Below, one piece after another: positions 1 to 9,100 of a stretch of DNA of 31,986 nucleotides. Under the pieces are notes generated by a model. It saw only the letters and a program-made list of their open reading frames with translations, did no database searches and was not told where the DNA came from. The DNA is taken from contig JAAAIG010000256.1 of the NCBI GenBank assembly GCA_015852425.1, forward strand, positions 1 through 31,986, written 5' to 3'. The position numbers and the translations under genes were made by a program. The number at the start of each line of letters is the position of its first letter. The first letter of the stretch is position 1. This DNA is from Gryganskiella cystojenkinii (Eukaryota; Mortierellomycota; Mortierellomycetes; Mortierellales; Mortierellaceae).

Positions 1-25
1 GCTCTACCATTTGAGCTAGACCCCC
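1..25 (-). tRNA. Partial tRNA, 5' end only (cut by window edge)
   Basis: Read on the minus strand from base 25, the sequence gives a seven-base acceptor strand GGGGGTC, then TA, then a D-arm with GCTC and GAGC stems closing the loop AAATGGTA. This is the standard first 25 bases of a eukaryotic tRNA, and the GGTA in the D-loop carries the usual GG pair. The anticodon and 3' half lie beyond the left edge, so the amino acid cannot be read. A duplicated 5' end lies immediately outside it. Confidence 0.6.
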
Positions 26-44
26 TATTTTGAGCTAGACCCCC
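10..44. repeat. Direct repeat of the tRNA 5' end
   Basis: The 16-base unit TTTGAGCTAGACCCCC occurs at 10-25 and again at 29-44. On the minus strand each copy reads as the first bases of a tRNA (acceptor strand plus the start of the D-arm). The outer copy is not followed by a complete D-loop, so it looks like a partial duplication and not a second tRNA gene. Confidence 0.7.
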
Positions 45-413
45 ATCAAACGAACCGATGATTCGCTAATATTTTTGGATCTGCTGTTGGAAAGTTGGAT
101 TCCGAATTGGCTTTGAATCAGTCAGTCACAGCGATTTGAAGAATGTCACGTGAAAGCATTTGAGAGTACACCCTTAAGCATTACCGAAATCAAAATAGTC
201 GTCATGGACTTGCAGTAAGAGAGAGACATTATCGCGACTTTGGCTGGCCGCTCTGGCATGGGCTACATAGTGGAGGTAGAAAACAACTTCTAGGGTGAAC
301 AACCTCGAACATAGACGACTCAATGAGTTTAGGTGGAGCTGAGCCGGACAACGGAGCCGACATAGAGAAAAACAAAGAGAGGCGAGGTCCACTTCGCTCC
401 AGTCACTCCCCAA
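45..413. other. Intergenic, no gene seen
   Basis: This stretch lies between the tRNA end and the glycosyltransferase pseudogene. The short open frames carry no recognisable domain or coding pattern. A palindromic GTCACGTGA, containing the CACGTG E-box bound by bHLH factors such as Pho4, sits near 147-155. With no gene start nearby its relevance is unclear. Confidence 0.4.
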
Positions 414-997
414 AGATGCTCCGATCTGTTTCCGACGTGCCGTTGTCGGTCTCGGGGCTCAGTGCGCACCGAGTTATTGAAGAACAAAATTCCTGAAGAG
501 ATCTACAAGAGTTTCCAAAACAAGATTGCAGAGATCTGCCAGAAGCACTTGGATAATGCGCAGTATACAATTGAGCATAGTCTGGAGCATCAAGAGCATG
601 GACACAAGAGGCCTGAGGACGAACAGCTTGTAGTTAAAAGGAGAGTCGGCAACAACACGGACCATTCAAGGCAGGACACTACAAAGGAAGCCGACAAAAA
701 TAATAACACACAGTTGGAAAGCTTGGAGCTGTTTAGATATTACAACTTCGAGCAAGCTGAGCCCTCATCATGAGAGACCCGAGCAAGGAGACCCCTCGAG
801 TCGAGTCGGACAGCTGAACCTGGATGTGACCGACCCTGTATTCCCCCGCCTCTACCGACGACCAACAAAATACCTTGAGACAAGCGCCAGTTGGTCGGTG
901 GGATTCTACAGCGAGAGCAATCCAGGCGATTACTCAAAAGTGATGGGTTGATCCAGCAGTCGGTCAAAACCGGGCTCCTTGTCAAGTGGACGTCTTG
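414..997 (+). pseudogene. Degenerate fragment of the family-61-like glycosyltransferase gene
   Basis: The stretch matches part of the third exon of the intact glycosyltransferase (about 7083-7705) in order and orientation. Shared blocks include IYKSF versus VYKSF, NAQYTIEH versus NAQYAIDH, RYYNFEQA, and near 875-997 KRQLVGGILQREQSRRLL versus KRQLVVGILQREQSRRLL. The copy is broken. A one-base loss near 468-471 shifts the frame and brings a TGA at 478-480. About 6-7 codons are missing after the ICQK block. A TGA at 771-773 ends the next open stretch, and the final block is recovered past further disruption. No signal anchor, first exons or C-terminal third are present. Because the duplicated part lies inside one exon, a DNA copy and a retro-copy cannot be told apart. 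Confidence 0.85.
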
Positions 998-1494
998 TAT
1001 GAAAGATTTATATTAATCGCATGGGTGTTGGAGCGGCATGGTTTCAAGCTGTGGATATACAAGCCACCATCCGCCGGATCATTTGAAGAAGGAAGACATT
1101 GTTTTCGAAAGCGTTAAGGCGACCCGGCCAAAAACGACACCTTTTCCTAACGAAGGACCTCCGTACACTTTTGACTAGATAACCTTTACCATATCCACAT
1201 TTTGCCATTTGAAGCAGTATGACATGCCCCAGACCCTGATGAACCAAAATGCACACATAGCAAGAGCTTAACAAAACGTCTCTGTCCGAGGCTGAGAAAA
1301 GGAGTATACACAAGACTTTATTTTTATTTGACGGAGGCGCTTCAAGAAGCGAGATACAAGACTATAGTACAACGTAAAGAGGACATGGTTACGAGAATAT
1401 GACCGGGGAAAATTGCGTGGGCGGGACAAAAAAGAAGAACGAGAGTGAAAAAGAAGTGAAAACCTCGAGAAGGATATATATATATATAGAGGTT
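998..1494. other. Intergenic and 3' UTR of the HIRAN gene
   Basis: No coding pattern is seen between the pseudogene and the stop of the HIRAN-domain gene. The right part should be the 3' UTR of that minus-strand gene. It carries an (AT)n run at 1474-1488 just after the stop codon and two overlapping polyadenylation signals near 1317-1328. Confidence 0.5.
1317..1328 (-). terminator. Tandem polyadenylation signals for the HIRAN gene
   Basis: TTTATT occurs twice back to back on the plus strand (1317-1322 and 1323-1328), so the minus strand reads AATAAA twice. They lie about 170 bases past the HIRAN-gene stop, a plausible 3' end position. Confidence 0.5.
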
Positions 1495-2352
1495 TTATGG
1501 AGGAGGGAAGCTGATGCGATAGTGCACCGTGTCACCTGTATAACTGCTGGTGACATATTGGAGCTTGCCCATGAAATAAAGACCCGAGGGCCACTTCTCA
1601 CGCAAGACCTTGGCATCGTCCTTGGTCACGTAAGCGGCATGATGCAGTTTTTTGTTCTTGAGGACCAGGACCTTGACTGCAAGTTTGTCGTACTTGTTGT
1701 CATCTTCGTTCTCCAACGAGACGACATCCGAAGGTTGAAAACGATGGTTGCCACGGTGTCTCATCCCGACAAACGCCAGTTGTACCGTGGTGGTGCCGGC
1801 TGGAGTCGCCGCCCCCGCTGCATTGTACCTTGAAGCTGTCGCAGGTTGAGAACTGGAGACTGTTGTTGTCTGGGAACCCTTTCCGGCAGAAGAAAGTGGC
1901 ATCGACTTTGATGAAGCAAAAGACGGTTTCGAGTAGAGGGGTTGCGAAGACGAGGCGAGGGGGGTTTTGTAAGTGTTGAAACTCGGTAATTGGGTCATGG
2001 GCAAAGCCTTTTGTGCGCTGCTGCCAAACGGAGCAGCAAGTTGGGATCCAAATGCAGGAAGACTGCTTAGAGACGATGATGATTGTGCGGAAGAAGAGGA
2101 TGAGAGCGAGGCCGGCGGTGTTGGGAGTCCGATGGAAGATGGTGAGGGCGTGATGCTAGAAATTGTTGGTGCTGTTGTGCTCATGCCTGAGCCTTTGATC
2201 GTGGCCATCATATCGATCATGCCGCGTTGGTAGGCCTTCTTTTCATCGTAGGTGAGGGTGCCGTAGTAGTTGTTGGCATGGAGCTGGAAGGTCCGCTCAA
2301 ACTCTTCAAAGCCGGGTTTCCGGGGCGGTTGGGATGCGTACAGCTGACTCAT
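1495..2352 (-). CDS. HIRAN-domain protein with Ser-rich linker, function unknown
   Basis: This is a 285-residue, apparently intronless gene. The start chosen is ATG at 2352; further upstream the frame is open but offers only a TTG. Residues 1-55 form a conserved-looking head with PGFEEFERTFQLH and an aromatic, charged stretch. About residues 60-185 are a Ser/Thr/Pro/Ala-rich, probably disordered linker. Residues 191-257 resemble the HIRAN fold: FVGMRHRG, then FQPSDVVSLENEDDNKYDKLAVKV, which follows the family pattern of a PGD-like turn, an acidic NxYDxxA block and a later YV. HIRAN domains in Rad5/HLTF bind 3' ends of single-stranded DNA; here there is no SNF2 helicase or RING part. A role in DNA repair is therefore only inference. 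The 3' UTR carries tandem AATAAA signals. Confidence 0.7.
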   Translation of the reverse strand: MSQLYASQPPRKPGFEEFERTFQLHANNYYGTLTYDEKKAYQRGMIDMMATIKGSGMSTTAPTISSITPSPSSIGLPTPPASLSSSSSAQSSSSLSSLPAFGSQLAAPFGSSAQKALPMTQLPSFNTYKTPLASSSQPLYSKPSFASSKSMPLSSAGKGSQTTTVSSSQPATASRYNAAGAATPAGTTTVQLAFVGMRHRGNHRFQPSDVVSLENEDDNKYDKLAVKVLVLKNKKLHHAAYVTKDDAKVLREKWPSGLYFMGKLQYVTSSYTGDTVHYRISFPPP

Positions 2353-3688
2353 TGATGAATGATTGAGAAATGGTACGAGGAGAGAAGAAGGAGTGAATGA
2401 ATCCCACACATTGACGCGCTTTTGGAAAACAAACAAACAATGTTAATTAATATTCAGCTGGTTAAATTGCAGCGAAACGCGATTTGTTGTCAGGATAAAA
2501 ATAAAGTGCTTGATGAGATACTTTATTCGGTCTTTTCTTGGAAGAAATGACTACTATTGTTTATTGTTACAATAGGGAACAGCACATCGCGGCCGTGCTT
2601 GATTCCGCCAAAACCGAGTGTGGACTGTACCAGATAGAGAAGGGCTAAAAGTACCGAAATGCTTGACAGCCACGATCCAAGGAATGATTCAAATGAAGGA
2701 GCACCTGGGAAGTCTCTGAAGGCCACCGACTTTTATCAGGTAGTTCTGATCGACTATTCTTTTTTTTTTTTCTCGATATTTCTCCACGGGAGGCGTAAAA
2801 CGTGTCCAAGTTCCCAAATCTGTCGAACCTTGTGGGTGCGGCGCGCACTCAGAACATTAGTCTGGTGACCAAACATAACAAGGAGATATTTCCTACCAGT
2901 CAACCCACTAGGACGAACTGATGAACATACGCTATTGGGGCGGAGGAAAGAATAAAGTGAGGAGGGAAAGCGCGACAAAAAAAAAAAAAAGGTTTGTGTT
3001 CAGCAACTCTTGCCAGTCGTCGACCTTTGCAGAAGGAGATGGGCCAATACATTTGCTTACAATGCAGGCAGTGCCACTAACGGAGCATGGCCAAGATCGC
3101 TGTGGGCGAATCGCTCAGGAGCGTGGCAAAATTGGTGGCCCAGAATCGATATTTTTTTTTTAATAATGTCAACAAAACGCTTCCGCAGGAGCCATGTCCT
3201 GTGAGCAAAAAATAAAAAAAATAAGAGGTCAACAAACCCAACTCTCCCAGTGATGACAGCAAAAAGAAAAGAAGAGCCGAGAGCAATTGAAGAGGGAGGG
3301 CAAGGAGAGGGCTACGTTTTATTCCAGGCTAGCGCACCAAACTATTATTAAGGAATTTCCTTCTCGCACCCTGCCCTGTTCTGATCGTGTGAGCGACAGA
3401 GATTCGATTTTTTTTTTTCCGTTTCCCTTTTTATTATCTTGTTGCCCACCCCAATGCCCTTCTATTGTTCATTCATCTAATTTTTTATTAATTTCGCGCA
3501 TCAAAACCGAATTCCGTCTATTCTCTCTCCCTCCTTTAATCTCTTCTCCACTCTTCCCCTCATCCTCCAAACTGTACTTTTCACCTTTCCATTATTTTCT
3601 TTCAGCAGCAGCGCGCTCTCTGTTTCAATCTTTCGAGTCATCCTTTCCTTTGCAATTCATATTCATCCAACAATTATTATAACCTTCC
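2353..3688. promoter_or_regulatory. Long divergent intergenic region between HIRAN gene and kinase
   Basis: 1.3 kb separates two outward-pointing genes, so both promoters should be here. The right third (about 3340-3680) is strongly C/T-rich with T runs, as expected for the kinase promoter and 5' UTR. A(n) and T(n) runs occur at 2760, 2980 and 3148. A minus-strand hydrophobic open stretch at 2523-2706 is described separately as doubtful. No other convincing gene is seen. Confidence 0.45.
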
Positions 3689-5763
3689 ATGGACAAGTAC
3701 CAGGTAGGCAGCTTTTAACCGATCTGTCCTGCAAGACAGGCGTACCTTTGCGTTGTACTCTTGAATTCATTGGATCACAGCACTCAGAGGTTCATTCTTT
3801 TTCCTTGTCCATGCCAAACTTTGTAGAAAATCGAGAAGCTCGGCGAAGGTACAGGCAATGGCAGCAGGATCAGGCGAGAAGGAGGAGGAGGAGGGTGTCA
3901 GACTCGGTTTTTTTGTGCTACATGTGGCCAGTTGTCCAACCCGACAACGAGAAAGAGCCGGAGACAAGGAGAATTGTGGAGAAATGAATCCGACGAAACA
4001 GACGCGCAATCGACAACAACAAACGAACATGTGTCCAGGATGACCAAATGCAGAGAATTCAATAGATCTGGGGTCCATTGGCTCGTTTTTTAACATTGAC
4101 AAGCATTCTTGAGTGGCCATTGTTACTGACTCTCTTCACTCCCACTTATCTCAACCATCTTAGGAACGTACGGTATCGTCTACAAGGCCCAGAACCGAGA
4201 GACAAACGATGTGGTTGCGTTGAAGCGTATCCGTCTCGACAATGAAGAAGAAGGAGTATGTTTTTCGCCTGAAAAGAGACAGTCCCTCTACCACACACGC
4301 TGAACCCATCACCGGGAAAAGCACATTGTTTGATCCGAGGAGAAATTTCTACTCGTCTTTTTGTTTGTTTTTTTTTTATTCAAACTTTTTTTCCCCCTCA
4401 TTTTTCACGTAGGTTCCTTGCACGGCCATTAGAGAGATTTCCTTACTCAAAGAGTTGAAGCAATCCAATATTGTCAGGTAAAGCATCAGAGAAGAACCTG
4501 AATACGCGACAGACGTAGCGACGATTTGTTCTCTGTTTGCTCATTCATGTTATCACTTCTCTTTGTCCTGAATAGACTCTACGACGTTTTGCACACAGAA
4601 AAAAAGTTGACGCTAGTATTCGAGTACCTGGACTCGGACCTGAAAAAGTTTTTGGATACCTACAGCGGCGACATTGACGTCTTGACGATAAAGGTTCGTT
4701 ACACTCTTTTTACCACTGATCAATCTCGAATACCGAATGAACGGCTGCTGGCAAAAAAAAATATTGACGTTTTGCTACTTTTTACTGTTGTAAACTATGA
4801 TAGCAACTGATGTACCAACTGTTGAGAGGAATTGCATATTGCCACGAGCACCGCGTGTTGCACAGAGTAAGAGATTTGTCGGTATTGCATGTGGAAATCA
4901 AACCTGATCATACATCCCACATACTAACATAGCCTTTGATCCTTGGTGTCTGTAGGATTTGAAACCACAAAATTTGCTAATCAACAAAAAAGGCGACTTG
5001 AAGTTGGGAGATTTCGGTCTGGCGCGCGCTTTTGGCATCCCTGTCAGGAGTTATTCACATGAGGTATGTTTGCCTTTGTTTTATCGGTTTAGAGCTGCTG
5101 ACTTGTTACAGGATGTTGGGTGTTAACACGGAACTATACCCTCCCCGGAACGTTTTAAAAAGGTTGTGACCCTCTGGTATCGCGCCCCGGACGTGTTGAT
5201 GGGCTCAAAACAATACTCTACCTCGATCGATATTTGGTCCGCAGGCTGCATCTTTGCCGAGATGGCATCTGGTCGACCCTTGTTCCCCGGTTCATCGGTA
5301 AAGGACCAATTGCTCAAGATTTTCAAGATTCTCGGTACACCGACGGAGGAGACATGGCCAGGTGTTTCAAGGTTGCCCGAGTATCGTAGCGATTTCCCCA
5401 TGTACGGCTCGATTCCATTAGGGAACTTGGTCCCCAAGTTGGATGCCGATGGCGTAGACCTGTTGAGTGTAAGTCTGAAATGATAGCACTCTCTCTTTTC
5501 GGACGTTAGTATCTACGACAAAGTTTTACTGACCGATCATGTCATATATTTCTCTCATTCTGTGTAAAAAATAGCGGCTTGTGACATACCACCCTGACAG
5601 GAGGATATCAGCTGAAGCGGCTCTTGCCCGTAAGTTCATCGTTCTGGATAGCTGTTATTTTAAAACTACGCTGTGAATGGGCACTAACGAACCCCTTTGA
5701 TATTTTCCCCATACTCACGTAGATCCCTACTTTGATGAACTCAGGAGACGCGAAGCAGCATAG
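3689..5763 (+). CDS. PHO85: Pho85/CDK5-class cyclin-dependent kinase
   Basis: This is a 294-residue kinase in ten exons: 3689-3703, 3827-3848, 4164-4255, 4413-4477, 4576-4693, 4804-4866, 4956-5063, 5163-5468, 5575-5629, 5723-5763. The model starts [16 protein letters not shown], with inhibitory-site equivalents T14 and Y15. The cyclin-binding helix reads PCTAIRE (45-51) instead of PSTAIRE. HRDLKPQN holds catalytic D126, DFG is at 144-146, and the activation loop has Ser159 ([19 protein letters not shown]), as in CDK5. RAFGIPV and APDVLMGS point to the Pho85/CDK5 group, not CDK1. That group acts with Pcl-type cyclins in phosphate sensing, glycogen control and cell-cycle entry. One intron has a textbook TACTAAC branch site (4922-4928). 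The 5163 acceptor is weak; see findings. Identity as a CDK is certain; the Pho85 subgroup is likely. Confidence 0.93.
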
Positions 5764-5802
5764 GCTCGCCAATGTATTTTTAACAAGGTCAAAGCCTCTC
5801 TC

Positions 5803-5808
5803 AATAAA
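5803..5808 (+). terminator. Polyadenylation signal for the CDK gene
   Basis: AATAAA lies 40 bases past the kinase stop codon. It sits between this gene and the glycosyltransferase gene on the same strand. Confidence 0.55.
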
Positions 5809-6049
5809 CATACCAAACGATTTTCACTTTATCATTTTTTCGTTTTATTCTCTTAAGGGGTTCGAGCCATCCCCTTTGAAAAAGTCGAATCTCTTTCCTC
5901 CCCTGCGCTCTTTTGTGTCTCAGCTGGAACCAGTTACCGAGCCCACCTCCGAGAAAAAAAAAAAAAAAAGTTCCCAGCGTCAAAAAGTTTATTGGAAAGT
6001 TTTTTTTCTTTTTTTCTTTGCTTCATCATTCATTCACATATACACACAC

Positions 6050-8603
6050 ATGTCATCATCATCATCATACCAACTATTACCCCTCTCTACTATACCCGAA
6101 GATGAAGAGGACTCATTACAACCCCGGTGGAGTACAAACAAGATCTTTTCCTTTCGTTTTTGCAAGTCACCACCAAAGACCCTACGAAAGGCATTCCTTG
6201 TCTCTGTTGTCCTCGCTTCCGGGCTCGTTCTCCTTATCATCCTAGGAGAGTCCTTTAGCCTCGTCCTCGGCCCTGAAGATTGGACATCGACAGACAAGAC
6301 CGAAAGTAGGGCGACTTATACCGGCAAAACTGTCGCTCAAAACTTTGACTTGCCAGAGGCTACCTGGACGTGCACCGACGATGGTCTGAGCGCAAATGAA
6401 AAGGAAACGCCACTCAACAAACGATCTCGTCAGTGTGTGGTACAGAACCTTTGCGTGGATAGGAAAGGTAACAAAAGCAAATGCCTACATGCCCTTTTTT
6501 TCTCTTTTTCTCTGTTCACTCATCGACGACCTTTTATGTGGTGTAGGTGCCTTCATTCGAAAGAACGGTGTGTTTAGAGAAAACATGCCCAAAGTCAACC
6601 TAATGTCCTCGGACCAGGAATCAGATATATTTTGGCAACCCAGGATGGAGCGGACTTGGGGAGGAAATCGGATCCGGGCACATTATGTCAATGAGACCGT
6701 CTTTGTACATACGCTCTATTCACCTTCTCACTTTTCGCATTGGCTCTATAACGGGATGCTGCCTCTTTACAGGTATTGTGTCCACCGCTTTTTTGTTCTA
6801 CAAATAGTTACCACCCATTGTCTCTATCGCCATCAGAAAGCTGAAAAAAAAATCGTTTTCCTTTTTTTTTCCTTAATTTTTTTCTCTTTCAATGTCAACA
6901 GTACGATGAAGCGATTTGGCGGGACACTGGATTCTTGGACGCTTCGCCCAGCACACTTTAATGCTGACGATATCGATCACCAGGGAACCTGGGAAATGGA
7001 CCACTTTTTCCGATCCGGCAAGGAACTCGTCCTCCATCCCCAAGAAGTATCCACACCCTTTCAATCCTTACCTCCAGCGGACGCTCCGATCTGTTTTCAA
7101 AGGGCCGTGATCGGTCTCGGATCTCAATGCGCGCTCGGTTACTGTGAACACAATATCCCGACCGAGGTCTACAAGAGCTTTCGAACAGAGATTGCAGATT
7201 TCTACTGGAAGACTCCCGAGATCTGGAAAGGACATCTAGAGAATGCACAGTATGCGATTGACCATGGCCTGGAGCATCAAGATCATGGACAGCATAGGAA
7301 GCGATGGGTTCAAGAGGATGAAAACTATTTCTTTGAAAGGAGATCCAGACACAATCCCTTCCAACCTAGACAAGAAGCAAATGACAAGGACAAGGACAAG
7401 AGCACGCAGTTGCGATGCTTGGAATCTGCACGGTATTACAACTTTGAGCAAGCTGGGCCTGATCATGTTGGGCCCGAGCCAGGTGAACTCCCGAGTCGCG
7501 TGGGCCAGTTGAACCCGGATGTGGCCGATCCCGAAGTGAATTACCGAAACCTGTATACTACCGGCAATGGCCAAAATACTCAAGGAGGCAAGCGCCAGTT
7601 GGTCGTGGGCATTTTACAGCGGGAGCAATCTCGACGGTTACTCAACGGTGACGAGCTGATTCAGCAGTTAGTCCAGGCCGGGTTCAGGGTCAAGTGGATG
7701 AGTTTTGATCATGGCTGTGGACTCGCCGAAACCGCGTACCTGTTACGGGACATCAATGTGCTCATCTCACCTCATGGAAGTGCTATTGGCGCGTCGATCT
7801 TTATGCCGAATCACGATCCTGTGCCGACGGTCATCAGTATCGACAACTCCAAGTGGGCCGAGCACTGGTTTAAACAATCAACATCGGCGATCGGTCAACG
7901 GTTTGTCCAGACCATGTGTGGTCCCAACAATTATGTGGACGAGGCAACCAAGGTCCAATGCCCGTATTACAGGGATACCGAGAACGCAAACAAGTTGCTC
8001 GAGTCCATGCATCTCATCCTGGGCCTACCAGAATCGATGGTCAAGACGGACGATGAGTGGCACAGGATGTCGGCGGAGAAACAAGAAAAAACTCGAGCAC
8101 AACTTCGGGAATATGTCCAGAGTCATCCCGAGGCGACCCAATTGGCCAAGGAAGAACTGGATGTGTTGATCGGGCCTGAATCACGGTATCAGGAAATGGC
8201 GGCCAAATATGGCGAGGTGGCGGTGCATTTCCATTCCGAGTATTGGAAGTACATCCCTCGTTATGTCGATATCGGACGTGTACTCAAGTTTGTACAGCGC
8301 CTGCAAGTGAACAAGGAGGAAGAGATGCAGGCCGAGGAAACGATGCAACAGAACCGGACTTTGGGGGCAAGTCAGCGTTCGTATGGACTGTACCTGGATT
8401 ATATCCGAAGGGGCAAGGCCTGTGGACTTGCAGGGTGTGAACATGTCCTGTTTAGGAACGTTGCAGATGATAGGATGACAGCGTTTGGGAAACACTCGAT
8501 CGACGATGTGACCCAGTGGGGTTTACCGACGAACGAGAGCAAGGCCCTGCGCCAGGGGTTGACAGACGAAGTCCTAAACCAGGTCTGGACCATTGAAGGA
8601 TGA
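6050..8603 (+). CDS. Type II membrane glycosyltransferase, family 61 / EOGT-like (DUF563)
   Basis: 781 residues in three exons: 6050-6467, 6547-6772, 6902-8603. The start is MSSSSSYQLLPL. A cytosolic tail of about 47 residues is followed by one membrane anchor (about 48-67, LVSVVLASGLVLLIIL), the Golgi type II layout. The lumenal part carries HYVNETVFVH and SHWLYNGMLPLYR (about 195-215), then KRQLVVGILQRE (about 444) and DINVLISPHGSAIGASIFMP (about 500-518). The last follows the family-61 pattern of an ISxHG turn and a hydrophobic FxP strand. Relatives transfer xylose or GlcNAc to protein or glycans in the secretory pathway; donor and acceptor are unknown here. A decayed copy of part of exon 3 lies at 414-997. 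The second intron is 129 bases, has no stop, and keeps frame if retained. Confidence 0.85.
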
Positions 8604-9100
8604 AATAAGCACACTTGAACAACCCAAACCCACAAGCATATATGCCAAAACAAAAACAAAAAAAAAACTGCATCCTCCTCCCAACGCTCGCATGTACCCT
8701 CCACGGACCAACACACTCCTCTTGCTATGTGAACCTATACTCATAATCATTAATATACCATAGACCCAAACACCAGGTGGTGTGCTTTACAGGTGAAGGC
8801 ACCTGAAATTTTCTCGAAGCTGTTTCATGTTGTGTTGATCTACGTTGATAAAGGGTTGTATTGAAAGGCTAGAAAAGAAGATGGGGGGGGGGGAGGGGGG
8901 TGAGGCTATTCCAAGACCTAGAGACCTGTCTTCTGATGCTTGTCGTTAGGAGTGCCATTGGACCAAAAGCGTCTCTTGAACCATGAACCATTATCCCTAA
9001 AAAAAGAAAAAAGTTGCGTGAGAGAGAGATCGAGAACATGGAGCAACAGCAAACAGGCAACTCGAAAAAAAAGGCAACGACGACAGCGACGGCGATATCC
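8604..9100. other. Convergent intergenic region with a G-run
   Basis: The glycosyltransferase and PHO8 genes end tail to tail here, so this is shared 3' UTR. It contains A-rich stretches and a G11-A-G6 run at 8883-8900. I see no gene. An open stretch around 9014-9128 overlaps the antisense of PHO8 and has no coding character. Confidence 0.5.
8883..8900 (+). repeat. G-run (G11 A G6)
   Basis: Eleven G, one A and six G follow each other in an otherwise mixed region. It could form a G-quadruplex, or mark an assembly-sensitive homopolymer. No function is claimed. Confidence 0.6.

Noticed and set aside
3010..3204. Overlapping short frames between HIRAN gene and kinase
   Set aside because: Two frames of the same A/T-rich stretch are open by chance and neither shows conserved composition.
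3287..3682. 131-residue Ser/Phe/Pro-rich open stretch before the kinase
   Set aside because: It is a translation of a C/T-rich promoter and 5' UTR tract and stops before the kinase start; low complexity explains it.
6396..8603. 735-residue uninterrupted glycosyltransferase reading
   Set aside because: It starts in the wrong frame of exon 1 and reads through two introns with clear GT-AG ends. The spliced 781-residue model gives a membrane anchor and continuous family motifs.
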